Assembly (NCBI GenBank): GCA_025353525.1
Contig: JANXOO010001010.1
Coordinates: 1 to 11,764, forward strand
Reading direction: 5' to 3'
DNA: 11,764 nt
DNA from: Schlesneria sp.
GTDB taxonomy: Bacteria > Planctomycetota > Planctomycetia > Planctomycetales > Planctomycetaceae
This document shows, in pieces, positions 1 through 7,512 of this stretch; the first letter of the stretch is position 1, and each line of letters begins with the position of its first letter. The translations under genes were made by a program, and so were the position numbers. Under the pieces are notes generated by a model, which was given only the letters and a program-made list of their open reading frames with translations, searched no databases and was not told where the DNA came from.

Positions 1-1
1 G

Positions 2-88
2 TGCGATCCTGGCAGCCATAACGTACGGGGCAATTTCCCGTTTTTAGGCGACCTGAATCGAATCCGGTTGAATGGAGTGAAGACGTGA
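2..88 (+). other. Possible 3' end of an upstream gene (unresolved)
   Basis: Two plus-strand frames enter from the left edge without a visible start. Frame 2 stays open to a TGA at 86-88, which would overlap the GTG start at 85 as GTGA, a common translational-coupling arrangement. Frame 3 ends at a TAG at 45-47 and would encode the hydrophobic tail AILAAITYGAISRF, which resembles the end of a membrane protein. Only one of these can be real, and neither is long enough to identify. I cannot choose between them from this window alone. Confidence 0.25.
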
Positions 89-807
89 TTCTGTCGAAAT
101 TCGCAGTCCGGGCAACGCTTGTCATCTGCTTGCATCTCGGGGGAATGGCCCAAGCTCAAGTCGTGGCTGCCGAACCGGACAAGGAAACATCGTTTCCGAA
201 AGTAAAAATGTATCTGGATCAACGTCGGACTGAGTTTGATCAGATTCCCGCAGATCGCAAAACCAGATTGAAAGAGATTGCCGCGTATGTCCGGAACTGT
301 GCCAGGTCGGGTCAGCCCGCACGGCTGACGTTTATTTGCACTCATAATTCCCGGCGAAGCCAAATGTCACAGATTTGGGCGATGGTCGCCGCGAACGATC
401 AAAACGTCGCTGGAGTCGAAGTGTTTTCAGGCGGGACGGAGGTAACGGCTTTCAATCCAAGGGCGATCGCCGCAATCGAACGGGCTGGTTTGAAAGTCGA
501 TAAAATTCAGGACAATCTGAATTCGAAGTACGCAGTCCGCTTCGACAATTCAGGCAAGCCACTGACCTGCTTTTCAAAGGTCTACAGCGACGCTCCCAAC
601 CCGACAGACGATTTCTGCGCCGTGATGACCTGCGCACAGGCCGACAAAAGTTGTCCGCTTCTACGAGGTAGTTCACTACGAGTCGCACTCCCTTTCGACG
701 ACCCGAAAGTTGCGGACAATACGCCTGAGGAAGCCGCGAAGTACGACGAACGATGCTCGCAAGTCAGCCGTGAGATGTTGTACTTGTTTTCTCAGGTCGC
801 GAATTAA
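85..807 (+). CDS. Exported low-molecular-weight phosphatase / arsenate-reductase-like protein
   Basis: The 240-residue product carries the CX5R phosphate-binding loop of the LMW protein tyrosine phosphatase/ArsC fold: ICTHNSRRSQ, with Cys85 as the predicted nucleophile and Arg91. The family-typical FSGGTEVTAFNPRA segment follows (about 114-127). Near the C-terminus are FCAVMTCAQADKSCP (about 177-191) and LPFDDPKVADNTPEE (about 202-216). Extra cysteines at 178, 183 and 190 could supply a redox relay as in thioredoxin-coupled ArsC, but they could also simply be family cysteines. Residues 1-25 look like a Sec signal peptide (hydrophobic stretch, then AQAQ), so the enzyme is predicted to be exported, which is unusual because classical ArsC is cytoplasmic. 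The GTG start is preceded by GGAGTGAA. The next in-frame Met (21) would remove most of the signal, and I prefer the longer form. Substrate, arsenate or phosphotyrosine, cannot be decided. No arsenic genes are visible nearby. Confidence 0.85.
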   Translation: MILSKFAVRATLVICLHLGGMAQAQVVAAEPDKETSFPKVKMYLDQRRTEFDQIPADRKTRLKEIAAYVRNCARSGQPARLTFICTHNSRRSQMSQIWAMVAANDQNVAGVEVFSGGTEVTAFNPRAIAAIERAGLKVDKIQDNLNSKYAVRFDNSGKPLTCFSKVYSDAPNPTDDFCAVMTCAQADKSCPLLRGSSLRVALPFDDPKVADNTPEEAAKYDERCSQVSREMLYLFSQVAN

Positions 808-1026
808 AGCCGAAACGCTCTGCGTCTGTTTTTTTGTGCTGCGGGCAGAACAAATCTTCCGGGTCGTTGACCTGCGATCACTTTGTCAGATAATGACTGA
901 ATCGGATCGTTCGCTGCCTGATGTTTCTCGCAGCGGTTTCGAAGGCAACGAGCCGTCGGCCGGATCATTTCTTCATTCAACGAACACGATTGCAGCAGGC
1001 ATCATTCGCGACAAGGGATTCTACAA
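808..1026. other. Intergenic region with no recognised gene
   Basis: These 219 bases separate the phosphatase-like gene from the TPR gene. Apart from the weak hairpin and T run near the left end, and an AAGGG Shine-Dalgarno-like site at about 1013-1017 serving the TPR gene, I see no conserved structure. Small open frames crossing it overlap both neighbours and look non-coding. Confidence 0.5.
815..835 (+). terminator. Weak candidate intrinsic terminator
   Basis: Eight bases after the stop of the phosphatase-like gene there is a short stem, ACGC-TCT-GCGT, followed after three bases by a run of seven T. A 4-bp stem is short for a rho-independent terminator, so this is only a candidate. The T run in the right place is the main support. 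Confidence 0.25.
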
Positions 1027-1974
1027 ATGGCAAGATGCTGGCTGAATCTCGTGATGGGTGCTTCATTCACCGGCATTTGCCTGCTGTCCCCGGAGTCGGT
1101 CGCCGCACAGCATTTTCATGGCGGCTTCAACGGTTGTTCGCAGCCATGGATCGTCAATCCGGGTCTGGGGCACAGTGGTTACCACGATTCGGGGTATCGA
1201 CATGCATCGAATCACCGGTTGGGTTATTCGATCAATTACGTTGCCCTGCCACCTCAGCCATCGCAATTTGTTTCATACCAGGAACCTGTCTGGTTCATTC
1301 CTGAACCGACGCTCGTGGTGAGGGACCCGTTGAAAAACCCTGTCGTTCCTTCGACGCCAGCGGCCCGGATGCGCAGCCTGGAATATCAAGCTAAAGGCGA
1401 TCAGAAGATGCGACAGCAGAAGTGGTCTGACGCGCGAAACGCTTACCGCATTTCGGTCGATGCGGCACCGGATCGCGCGGAAGCGCACCTGAGGCTGGGC
1501 CTGTGTCTGGTGGCCATTCAGCAATTTGAACCTGCCATTCGCCAGTTCAAACGAGCCTTGTATATCGACCCGAGGTCTCCAGATATGGGGAAGCTGTCAC
1601 AGACGCTCTTTGGCCCCGATGGCGACATCGCCCGGATGTCGATTGTTAGCAAAGTCAGCGACTGGGTTCGCGAGGACTACAGGGATTCTGAAAGGCTGTT
1701 TCTGCTGGGAGCGATCCTGTTCTTTGAAGGGGACGCCCGCGCCCAGGAAGTGCTCGACGCAGCCAAACGAATGAAACGCAAGGGAGATGTCAGCCACATT
1801 GCTGCGCTTCTGGATCCGATGGCCAAGCCAGTTGCGGCGAACCCGAATGTGCCCGGGATTGGAAATCCGGATTTGAACGGCCAGCCAGTGCCGCTCGACA
1901 TCAAGCCGAAAGCTGGCGTAAAGCCGGAACCGCGCCCGATCCCAGGTGCGCCGGTACCAATGCCGGATCTTTGA
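1027..1974 (+). CDS. Secreted TPR-repeat protein of unknown function
   Basis: The 315-residue protein starts with a signal peptide (about 1-27: short charged start, hydrophobic core GASFTGICLL, cleavage likely after SVAA), so it is predicted to be exported. Residues 28-80 form a low-complexity stretch rich in His, Gly, Ser and Tyr. Two consecutive tetratricopeptide-like repeats follow: about 119-152 (QAKGDQKMRQQKWSDARNAY...) and about 153-186 (HLRLGLCLVAIQQFEPAIRQ...ALYIDPRSP), with the usual small and aromatic TPR positions. A further helical region at about 222-262 (RLFLLGAILFFEGDARAQEV) may be a degenerate repeat. The tail from about 267 is rich in Pro and Gly and probably disordered. TPRs bind proteins, so a scaffold role in the periplasm or envelope is plausible, but no partner is indicated. 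The ATG has an AAGGG about 9 bases upstream. The gene is convergent with the permease gene, 40 bp away. Confidence 0.82.
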   Translation: MARCWLNLVMGASFTGICLLSPESVAAQHFHGGFNGCSQPWIVNPGLGHSGYHDSGYRHASNHRLGYSINYVALPPQPSQFVSYQEPVWFIPEPTLVVRDPLKNPVVPSTPAARMRSLEYQAKGDQKMRQQKWSDARNAYRISVDAAPDRAEAHLRLGLCLVAIQQFEPAIRQFKRALYIDPRSPDMGKLSQTLFGPDGDIARMSIVSKVSDWVREDYRDSERLFLLGAILFFEGDARAQEVLDAAKRMKRKGDVSHIAALLDPMAKPVAANPNVPGIGNPDLNGQPVPLDIKPKAGVKPEPRPIPGAPVPMPDL

Positions 1975-2014
1975 TCGTGGCTTCGGTGAAACAGATGGCG
2001 TCAGGCCTGGAACG

Positions 2015-3481
2015 TCATAACGCTGTCTTTTTCTTATCTGGTATGATCGCATAGTAGACGACCCCGGCAGCAATCAGCGCGAGGACCCAACCGATCTTGT
2101 CCCATTGGTCGATCAATTGTCCCGCCAGCGCCACGACATACGTTGCGATCATCAACGCAGGTGTCAGCGGGTATCCCCAGGTTTTATAGGGCCGAACCGC
2201 GTTCGGAGACTTGAACCGCAATACGTAGACTGCGGCAACCGCAAGGCTGTAAAAGATCAAACCTGCACAAATGACCGCGTCTGTGATCAAGTCGAAAATG
2301 ACTCGCGGGTTGCGGCTGATCGAGTAAAAAACGACCACCAGAACTGTGGTCCACATTCCCTGAATCAGGATCGAATTTGCCGGAGTGCGAAATACCGGGT
2401 GAACTCGCTGAATGAACGCCGGAACCAGTCCGTCGCGCGATGCCGCGAAATAGATTCTTGGACCGCAAATCAGATTCGAATTGGCCGCTCCGAACGTCGA
2501 ACACAGGACACCCAAAGCGGCAAACTTGCTGCCCCATTCTCCGAACATGGCGCGAAACACATCTGCGGCCAATCGCTCGCTCTTCGCGACTTGCGACATC
2601 GGCAGGACGAGGTGATAACTGAGGTTCGCCCCCACATAAACCAGAACCACGATCGAGATTCCCAGCGCCAATGCACGCGGCAGGTTATTTTGCGGTTCGC
2701 GAATTTCTTCAGCGACCGGAGCGATATTGATCCAGCCGTCATAGGGCCAAAAGACAGCAATCAATGCCAGCCCGAATGCTGCCAGCAACGACTTCGGCGA
2801 GGAAGGCGTGACTGCATTCGTCGCGACGATGTCCGCCGACGCGGCAACTGTTTCGGGCGACGCCACCCACCAGGGTGACAAATGATCAAGATTCATTTTG
2901 CCCATCAGCAGTGGCAGGACGATCAGCAGCCCCAGAAAACCGACCTTTGCGACCGTTGCCACATTTTGCACGGCGGCTCCCCACCGTGTACTGACGATAT
3001 TGATTGCTGACAGCCCCACGACGATCAACAGTACCAGAACGAACTGACCCCAATGTCCCAAAGGCGATTCCGCCTGCAACGGTGGTCGCAAAAATTCGTC
3101 GAGATAGATGACGGTCGCACAGGCAAGAGCCCCGACGGTCCCGGAGCGCACGACCCAGAACTCGGTCCACCCCCACAAGAATGCCGGCAGCCTTCCGTAG
3201 GCTTCACGCAGGAAGAGGTACGGTCCGCCCGCATGTGGATACATGGCGGCCAGTTCCGCCAGTGCCAGCGAACCACACAGCGTGACCAGTCCGACGAAAA
3301 CCCAGACAAACATGATTGGCAGAAAGCCCCACGCCATCAGGGCCTGATCGACCTTGCCAACTTTCAGGAAGATGCCCGAACCGATGATCGAACCGACAAC
3401 CATTGCCGTCGCGTCGAACAGGCCCAGCACCCGGGGAAGGGCTTCCGGAGTGATCTGGACAACGGGTACCGGGTTCGCCAT
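2015..3481 (-). CDS. APC-superfamily amino acid permease
   Basis: The 488-residue, strongly hydrophobic protein looks like a 12-helix inner-membrane transporter of the APC superfamily, closest in feel to the LAT/SteT-type branch. TM1 contains the substrate-backbone-binding glycine motif GSIIGSGIF (30-38). TM2-TM3 carry ELAAMYPHAGGPYLFLREAYG (split near residue 80), typical of the family. TM6 has FWPYDGWINIAPVAEEI (about 244-260), followed by REPQNNLPRAL, the usual cytoplasmic loop after TM6. FGAANSNLICGPRIYFAASRDG (about 330-351) matches the conserved TM8 and loop region. An acidic, Ser/Thr-rich insert at about 196-230 lies between TM5 and TM6. The specific amino acid cannot be inferred. GGAG lies about 8 bases before the ATG. 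The gene is 115 bp downstream of hisA on the same strand, so co-transcription is possible but not shown. Confidence 0.93.
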   Translation of the reverse strand: MANPVPVVQITPEALPRVLGLFDATAMVVGSIIGSGIFLKVGKVDQALMAWGFLPIMFVWVFVGLVTLCGSLALAELAAMYPHAGGPYLFLREAYGRLPAFLWGWTEFWVVRSGTVGALACATVIYLDEFLRPPLQAESPLGHWGQFVLVLLIVVGLSAINIVSTRWGAAVQNVATVAKVGFLGLLIVLPLLMGKMNLDHLSPWWVASPETVAASADIVATNAVTPSSPKSLLAAFGLALIAVFWPYDGWINIAPVAEEIREPQNNLPRALALGISIVVLVYVGANLSYHLVLPMSQVAKSERLAADVFRAMFGEWGSKFAALGVLCSTFGAANSNLICGPRIYFAASRDGLVPAFIQRVHPVFRTPANSILIQGMWTTVLVVVFYSISRNPRVIFDLITDAVICAGLIFYSLAVAAVYVLRFKSPNAVRPYKTWGYPLTPALMIATYVVALAGQLIDQWDKIGWVLALIAAGVVYYAIIPDKKKTAL

Positions 3482-3596
3482 CAGGTTCTCCGCTCGGTTC
3501 GAGAGTGGTCGCGTCGTCGATTGTTCCAGGTTCGCAGTTCGGCTTCAATCGAAGTCGAAAAGTGTGCTGCTGCTGCAATCCGGATGTCCACAGAAA

Positions 3597-4337
3597 TCAT
3601 ACGCTGGCGATACGGACAGCGTCAGCAACATGGATCGTTCCTTCGTAGATCGCTCGCCCAACGATGGCTCCAATCAATTTGGGCTGTGTGCGCGCGGCTG
3701 ACGCCAGACGTTCGACATCGGCCAGAGTCGTGACACCACCTGATGCGATCACTGGCAGGCCGAGGTCTGCCAAACGCAACATGTCCTGGATCGTTGCCTC
3801 GTCGACACCCTGCATCATTCCGTCGTTGGCAATGTTCGTATAGATGACTGCGGCCAGATTCAGATCGACAAATTGTTTCGCCAGCTCCAGTGCAGATGTC
3901 TGCGAGTCATCCAGCCAGCCGGCGGTTGCCACCATTCCGTTTCGGGCGTCCAGGCCAAGCGCAATATGTCCAGGAAACCGGGCTGCCATTTCCCGAAACC
4001 ACTGCGGATTCTTCAGTGCCTGAGTTCCAATGATCGCCCGATCGATACCGACTTCTTCGAGCATTTGCCGGATCGAGGTCTCGTCGCGCAATCCGCCTCC
4101 CAATTCGCACGGAATGCGCACGGCTTCGACGATCGACCGGATGGCCGCGACGTTGACGGGCCGACCGGCTTTGGCTCCGTCGAGATCCACCAGATGCAAT
4201 CGTGTTGCTCCCTGTTGTTCCCAGCGTAACGCCATTTCGCGCGGGTCGTCGCCGAACACTGTTTCCTGAGCATAGTCGCCCTGTCGCAGGCGGACACAGC
4301 AGCCACCTCGAAGATCGATCGCCGGAAGAATTTCCAT
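3597..4337 (-). CDS. hisA: Phosphoribosylformimino-5-aminoimidazole carboxamide ribotide isomerase HisA
   Basis: HisA is the (beta/alpha)8-barrel enzyme that isomerises ProFAR to PRFAR, the fourth step of histidine biosynthesis, in the cytoplasm. The 246-residue length is normal. The start [12 protein letters not shown] contains catalytic Asp8. [13 protein letters not shown] (about 48-60), the ELGGGLR phosphate-binding strand (about 78-84), ALGLDAR with the second acid Asp130, and [13 protein letters not shown] (about 196-208) are all in the expected order. The usual TDIxRDG segment reads TNIANDG (167-173): the threonine and the acid at 172 are kept, but the Asp and Arg positions of the consensus are both Asn. 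The ATG lies only 2 nt after the stop of the upstream nucleotidyltransferase gene, with no strong Shine-Dalgarno of its own, so translation is probably coupled. No other his gene is in view. Confidence 0.96.
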   Translation of the reverse strand: MEILPAIDLRGGCCVRLRQGDYAQETVFGDDPREMALRWEQQGATRLHLVDLDGAKAGRPVNVAAIRSIVEAVRIPCELGGGLRDETSIRQMLEEVGIDRAIIGTQALKNPQWFREMAARFPGHIALGLDARNGMVATAGWLDDSQTSALELAKQFVDLNLAAVIYTNIANDGMMQGVDEATIQDMLRLADLGLPVIASGGVTTLADVERLASAARTQPKLIGAIVGRAIYEGTIHVADAVRIASV

Positions 4338-4339
4338 GG

Positions 4340-5419
4340 TTACAAGTATCCGTCCAGTCCGCGTTTTTCCAGTTCCACAATCAGCTTCTTGAGCGAGCCT
4401 TCGTCCCGTCTGTCAGCGACCAGCGTGGCCGACGGGGTGTGGACGATGATCAAATCCTTCACGTCGACCGTGGCGATCAGATGATCGCCACTGGAGCGGA
4501 CGACGCAGCCGGACGTGTCGACGGCGCAACACAATCCGTCGACCGTGTTCCCGTCGCGATCGGACGAAAAGAGCCGAGTCAGCGCCTGCCAACTGCCGAC
4601 ATCATCCCAATCGAACGGAGCTTCAAGGACGCAAACTCGGCCTGCGGCCTTTTCGAGAACTGCGTAGTCGATCGAAATCGACGGCATTTTCGGGAACTCG
4701 GCCTCGAACACGGTCTGCCATTGATCGGTCCCGATGACCGGTTTGAGCCGGTTCAGGATTTCGAAGATCTCAGGAGAAAATTCCTGAAGAGCGTCAAGGA
4801 TCGTTTGAGCCCTCCAGACGAAAATACCGCAGTTCCAGTAATATTCGCTGGTCGCCATGAATCGCGAAGCGGTCAGCAAGTTCGGCTTTTCGTGAAAACT
4901 TTTTACGCGGTACATCGGGCAGCTCAAAGTCGGAACCCGTTCGCCCCGCTGAATGTAACCGAATCCGGTCGAAGGATAGTCGGGCTCAACACCAAACAGC
5001 ACCATCGACGACGGTTCGTCGGCAATCACGCTGACCGCCTGAGCGACCGCCTGCTGAAACTGAAAAGTTGGCTTGATGACGTGATCGGCGGGCATCACGA
5101 GCATCACTGCATCGGGGTCTTGTGCCAGCATCTGAATTGCCGACAAGCCAATGCACGGAGCCGTATTGCGACCGCACGGCTCGACCAGAATCTGCCGTGA
5201 CGGGACACTCGGCAATTGCCGAGCGGTTTCGACCGCGTGTGCGGCACCGGTGACAATCCAGACTTGTTCTTGTGAAATTGCAGGCTGGCAGCGGCCTGCC
5301 GATTGCTGGATCAGCGTTTCGTCGCCAATCATCCTTAAAAACTGTTTCGGCAACTGACGCCGGCTTTGCGGCCAGAACCTGGTTCCGGACCCGCCTGCCA
5401 TGATAACCGCATGCAACAT
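4340..5419 (-). CDS. manC: Mannose-1-phosphate guanylyltransferase (ManC/GMP type)
   Basis: This cytoplasmic nucleotidyltransferase is predicted to make GDP-mannose from mannose-1-phosphate and GTP. The N-terminus has the pyrophosphorylase signature [13 protein letters not shown] followed by PKQF (about 8-27). Then come [15 protein letters not shown] (about 80-94), the metal-binding VMPADHVI (about 108-115), [15 protein letters not shown] (about 145-159), the FHEKP sugar-binding motif (175-179), [10 protein letters not shown] (195-204), [10 protein letters not shown] (249-258) and FDWDDVGSW (269-277). All fit the COG0836 family. The 359-residue length matches forms without the C-terminal cupin (phosphomannose isomerase) domain, so it is probably monofunctional. 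The ATG has AAGGAA about 10 bases upstream. hisA follows after 2 nt in an operon. The gene is divergent from a phosphohexomutase, which would supply mannose-1-phosphate. A related sugar nucleotide specificity cannot be fully excluded. Confidence 0.93.
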   Translation of the reverse strand: MLHAVIMAGGSGTRFWPQSRRQLPKQFLRMIGDETLIQQSAGRCQPAISQEQVWIVTGAAHAVETARQLPSVPSRQILVEPCGRNTAPCIGLSAIQMLAQDPDAVMLVMPADHVIKPTFQFQQAVAQAVSVIADEPSSMVLFGVEPDYPSTGFGYIQRGERVPTLSCPMYRVKSFHEKPNLLTASRFMATSEYYWNCGIFVWRAQTILDALQEFSPEIFEILNRLKPVIGTDQWQTVFEAEFPKMPSISIDYAVLEKAAGRVCVLEAPFDWDDVGSWQALTRLFSSDRDGNTVDGLCCAVDTSGCVVRSSGDHLIATVDVKDLIIVHTPSATLVADRRDEGSLKKLIVELEKRGLDGYL

Positions 5420-5462
5420 TCGAATGATTCCTTGCTGACGGGGCCTCTGTTACGATTCGCGA

Positions 5463-5480
5463 CGAACCGACAATGGTTCG
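5463..5480. promoter_or_regulatory. Short inverted repeat, candidate operator
   Basis: CGAACC and GGTTCG form a perfect 6-bp inverted repeat with a 6-base spacer, giving 12 bp between half-site centres, near the middle of the divergent region. The geometry suits a dimeric DNA-binding protein. A single 6-bp repeat can occur by chance, so this is a candidate only. Confidence 0.25.
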
Positions 5481-5493
5481 ACTCAAGAGGACA

Positions 5494-5514
5494 GATCCCC
5501 GCCGCGCGGGAATC
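5494..5514 (+). promoter_or_regulatory. GC-rich leader hairpin upstream of the phosphohexomutase gene
   Basis: GATCCCCGC and GCGGGAATC pair over nine positions with one mismatch around a 3-base loop. The element ends 20 bases before the ATG and just ahead of the AGGGGAAG ribosome binding site. There is no T run, so it is not an intrinsic terminator. It could be a 5' leader stem or a protein-binding palindrome. Confidence 0.35.
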
Positions 5515-5534
5515 ATGAATAGGGGAAGTCAGTA

Positions 5535-7442
5535 ATGTCAATTCAGAACGATGTCAAATGCGAGATCGCTCGCAATGTCGTCGCTGCTGCCGTCGTTGCC
5601 GGGTCACTGACGGCGACGGGGGGTCAGAACGTCGATCGTTGGCTGACCGAACCTTTTTATGCCGAATACCGCGACCGGTTGATCGCCACCATCGATCGAA
5701 AGGAATTCGCTGAACTCGATCGTCTGTTCTGGGAACGAATCCCGTTCGGGACGGGCGGTCGCCGTGGTCTCATGAGCGAATTCGGTTCGGCCACAATCAA
5801 CGCGCGGACGATCGCCGAATCGGCAAACGGACTGGCGATTTACGTTCAGCGGATGGCAAAACCAGGTCAACTCAACGATCGAAACAGCGCGTCACCAAAC
5901 GACGAGCCTGCGAAAGCACGGTCGACTGGATTACGCGCCGTCGTGGCGCGGGATACACGACACCGTTCAGAAGAATTTGCACGGTTGACCGCTTGTATCC
6001 TGGCCGCACACGGGTTTCGGGTTTATTTCTTTCCGGAACCCCGAGCAACGCCCGAACTTTCGTTTGCCGTTCGCCATTTGAACTGCGATACCGGTGTCAT
6101 GATTTCCGCGTCGCACAATCCGCCTGCGGATAACGGATTCAAAGCCTACTGGAATACAGGCGGCCAGGTCTTGCCGCCGCATGATCGGGGAATTATCGAT
6201 TGCGTCGACGCCAGCGAAGAAATACCCCTCGTCGAATTTGAACTGGCTGTCAAAGACGGCTTGATCGTTTTACTCTCGTCCGAGAAAGGTGTTCCCGATG
6301 TCGATCGGACGTACGTTGATGCGGTCTGCGCCTTGAGCCTGTCGCCAGCAGGACCGGTGCGTGCGCTTTATACGCCGATGCACGGAGTGGGTGAATCGTC
6401 GATTTACAAAGTGATCCGGCAGGCGGGGTTTCAACATGTCGACTTGTACGAGCCACAGCGTTCGCAGGACGGAAGCTTTCCTGACGTTCCCGATCACCTG
6501 CCGAACCCCGAACGTCCGCAGGCTCTGCGTCCAGCAATCGAATTTGCAAAACTTCACGGACATTCTCTGGTCCTGGCCTCCGATCCTGACGCAGACCGCC
6601 TGGCGATCGCAGTATGTACAAACGGTAGTGAATTCACGTGCCTGACAGGAAATCAACTGGGATCACTGCTCGCTGACTACATCCTGTCAAAACGAGCAGC
6701 GGCGGGTACGCTGTCGTCAGAACATTTTCTGGTCGAAACACTCGTGACCACGCCGCTACTCGTCTCGATCGGTCGAGCATACGGCGTGCGCGTCATCCGC
6801 GATCTGCTCGTCGGTTTCAAGTACATTGCAGCGGCGATTGACGCCCACGGAGCGAACAAGTTCGTGTTCGCAGCCGAGGAATCGGTCGGATACATGGCGG
6901 GCGACTATTGCCGCGACAAGGATGCCTCCGTCGCGGCATTGCTGGCTCTGGAGCTTGCATCAGAACTGCAAGCGTCAGGAAAAACGCTTGTCGATCGGCT
7001 GGATGAAATCTACGCCAGACACGGCCACTATCACGAGGCGCAATTCGTACAGGTTTGCCCGGGAGCTCAAGGGAGCGACGATATTGCCCGAATGATGCAA
7101 GCGTTACGGGAACGAACCCCTGCGACGCTCGGTCCGGTTGTGTTTGACACGGTTCGCGACTATTTGAAGCACGAAGTCAGGTCGCTGCCGTCAAACAGGA
7201 TTCAGTGTACGCTGCCGCAACCCGCCGGTGATTTGTTGATCCTCGAAGGCAAGTCAGGTGATTGCAAAGTGACACTGGCAGGCCGTCCGTCGGGGACAGA
7301 ACCAAAGATCAAATTCTATTTGTTTGCCAATACATCGCCGGAATTGGCACTTGCCGATGCGAAACGTCAAACGGCGGTGTGCCTTGCAAATCTCGAAACG
7401 GACCTCAGGCAATGGCTGGCGCCAGAAAACCCGAAGCGATAG
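5535..7442 (+). CDS. Phosphoglucomutase/phosphomannomutase (alpha-D-phosphohexomutase)
   Basis: This 635-residue cytoplasmic enzyme interconverts hexose-6- and hexose-1-phosphates. All four family landmarks are present in order: the phosphoserine loop SASHNP with Ser193 as the phosphoryl carrier, the Mg-binding DPDADR (350-355), the sugar-binding EESVG (448-452), and the phosphate-binding RPSGTEPK (584-591). The N-terminal IPFGTGGRRG (69-78) and the overall length resemble the PGM2/PgcA-like branch, usually about 560-600 residues. The extra length comes mainly from an Ala/Val-rich N-terminal stretch (1-33) and a hydrophilic insert at about 109-132. The ATG is supported by AGGGGAAG 6 bases upstream, and no plausible ATG, GTG or TTG codon occurs before the conserved region. 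Its position opposite manC suggests Man-6-P to Man-1-P conversion in vivo, but glucose phosphates are equally possible substrates. pepT follows after 70 bp on the same strand. Confidence 0.94.
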   Translation: MSIQNDVKCEIARNVVAAAVVAGSLTATGGQNVDRWLTEPFYAEYRDRLIATIDRKEFAELDRLFWERIPFGTGGRRGLMSEFGSATINARTIAESANGLAIYVQRMAKPGQLNDRNSASPNDEPAKARSTGLRAVVARDTRHRSEEFARLTACILAAHGFRVYFFPEPRATPELSFAVRHLNCDTGVMISASHNPPADNGFKAYWNTGGQVLPPHDRGIIDCVDASEEIPLVEFELAVKDGLIVLLSSEKGVPDVDRTYVDAVCALSLSPAGPVRALYTPMHGVGESSIYKVIRQAGFQHVDLYEPQRSQDGSFPDVPDHLPNPERPQALRPAIEFAKLHGHSLVLASDPDADRLAIAVCTNGSEFTCLTGNQLGSLLADYILSKRAAAGTLSSEHFLVETLVTTPLLVSIGRAYGVRVIRDLLVGFKYIAAAIDAHGANKFVFAAEESVGYMAGDYCRDKDASVAALLALELASELQASGKTLVDRLDEIYARHGHYHEAQFVQVCPGAQGSDDIARMMQALRERTPATLGPVVFDTVRDYLKHEVRSLPSNRIQCTLPQPAGDLLILEGKSGDCKVTLAGRPSGTEPKIKFYLFANTSPELALADAKRQTAVCLANLETDLRQWLAPENPKR

Positions 7443-7512
7443 CGAGGGAACCGGCGTACTGTCAGCAAATGTTGCCAAACGATCTTCTGAATCTCGAATC
7501 AGGGCATAAAAA

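Larger units (their letters stand above)
5420..5534. promoter_or_regulatory. Divergent intergenic control region between manC and phosphohexomutase
   Basis: These 115 bases lie between two outward-facing genes and must hold the promoters of both. I do not see convincing -35/-10 pairs at standard spacing. Two inverted repeats stand out: CGAACC-6 nt-GGTTCG at 5463-5480, and a 9-bp hairpin at 5494-5514. The plus gene has AGGGGAAG at 5521-5528 as its ribosome binding site. Confidence 0.5.

Noticed and set aside
710..1304. Two overlapping plus-strand open frames across the 808-1026 gap
   Set aside because: Both overlap the phosphatase-like or TPR genes in another frame, have no ribosome binding site of note and no recognisable protein features.
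2105..2878. 257-codon plus-strand open frame rich in Arg, Gln and Asp
   Set aside because: It is the antisense shadow of the permease gene. Hydrophobic codons read backwards give this composition.
3482..3596. Possible terminator between hisA and the permease gene
   Set aside because: Only a 4-bp CTTC/GAAG stem (near 3543-3554) without a T run was found, which is not enough to call a terminator.
3053..3733. 226-codon plus-strand open frame
   Set aside because: It overlaps antisense to the permease 5' half and the hisA 3' end, has no motif, and spans the intergenic gap between two firm genes.
4202..5200. 332-codon plus-strand open frame
   Set aside because: It is antisense to the manC and hisA genes, whose products match known families throughout. 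The antisense product has no recognisable motif.
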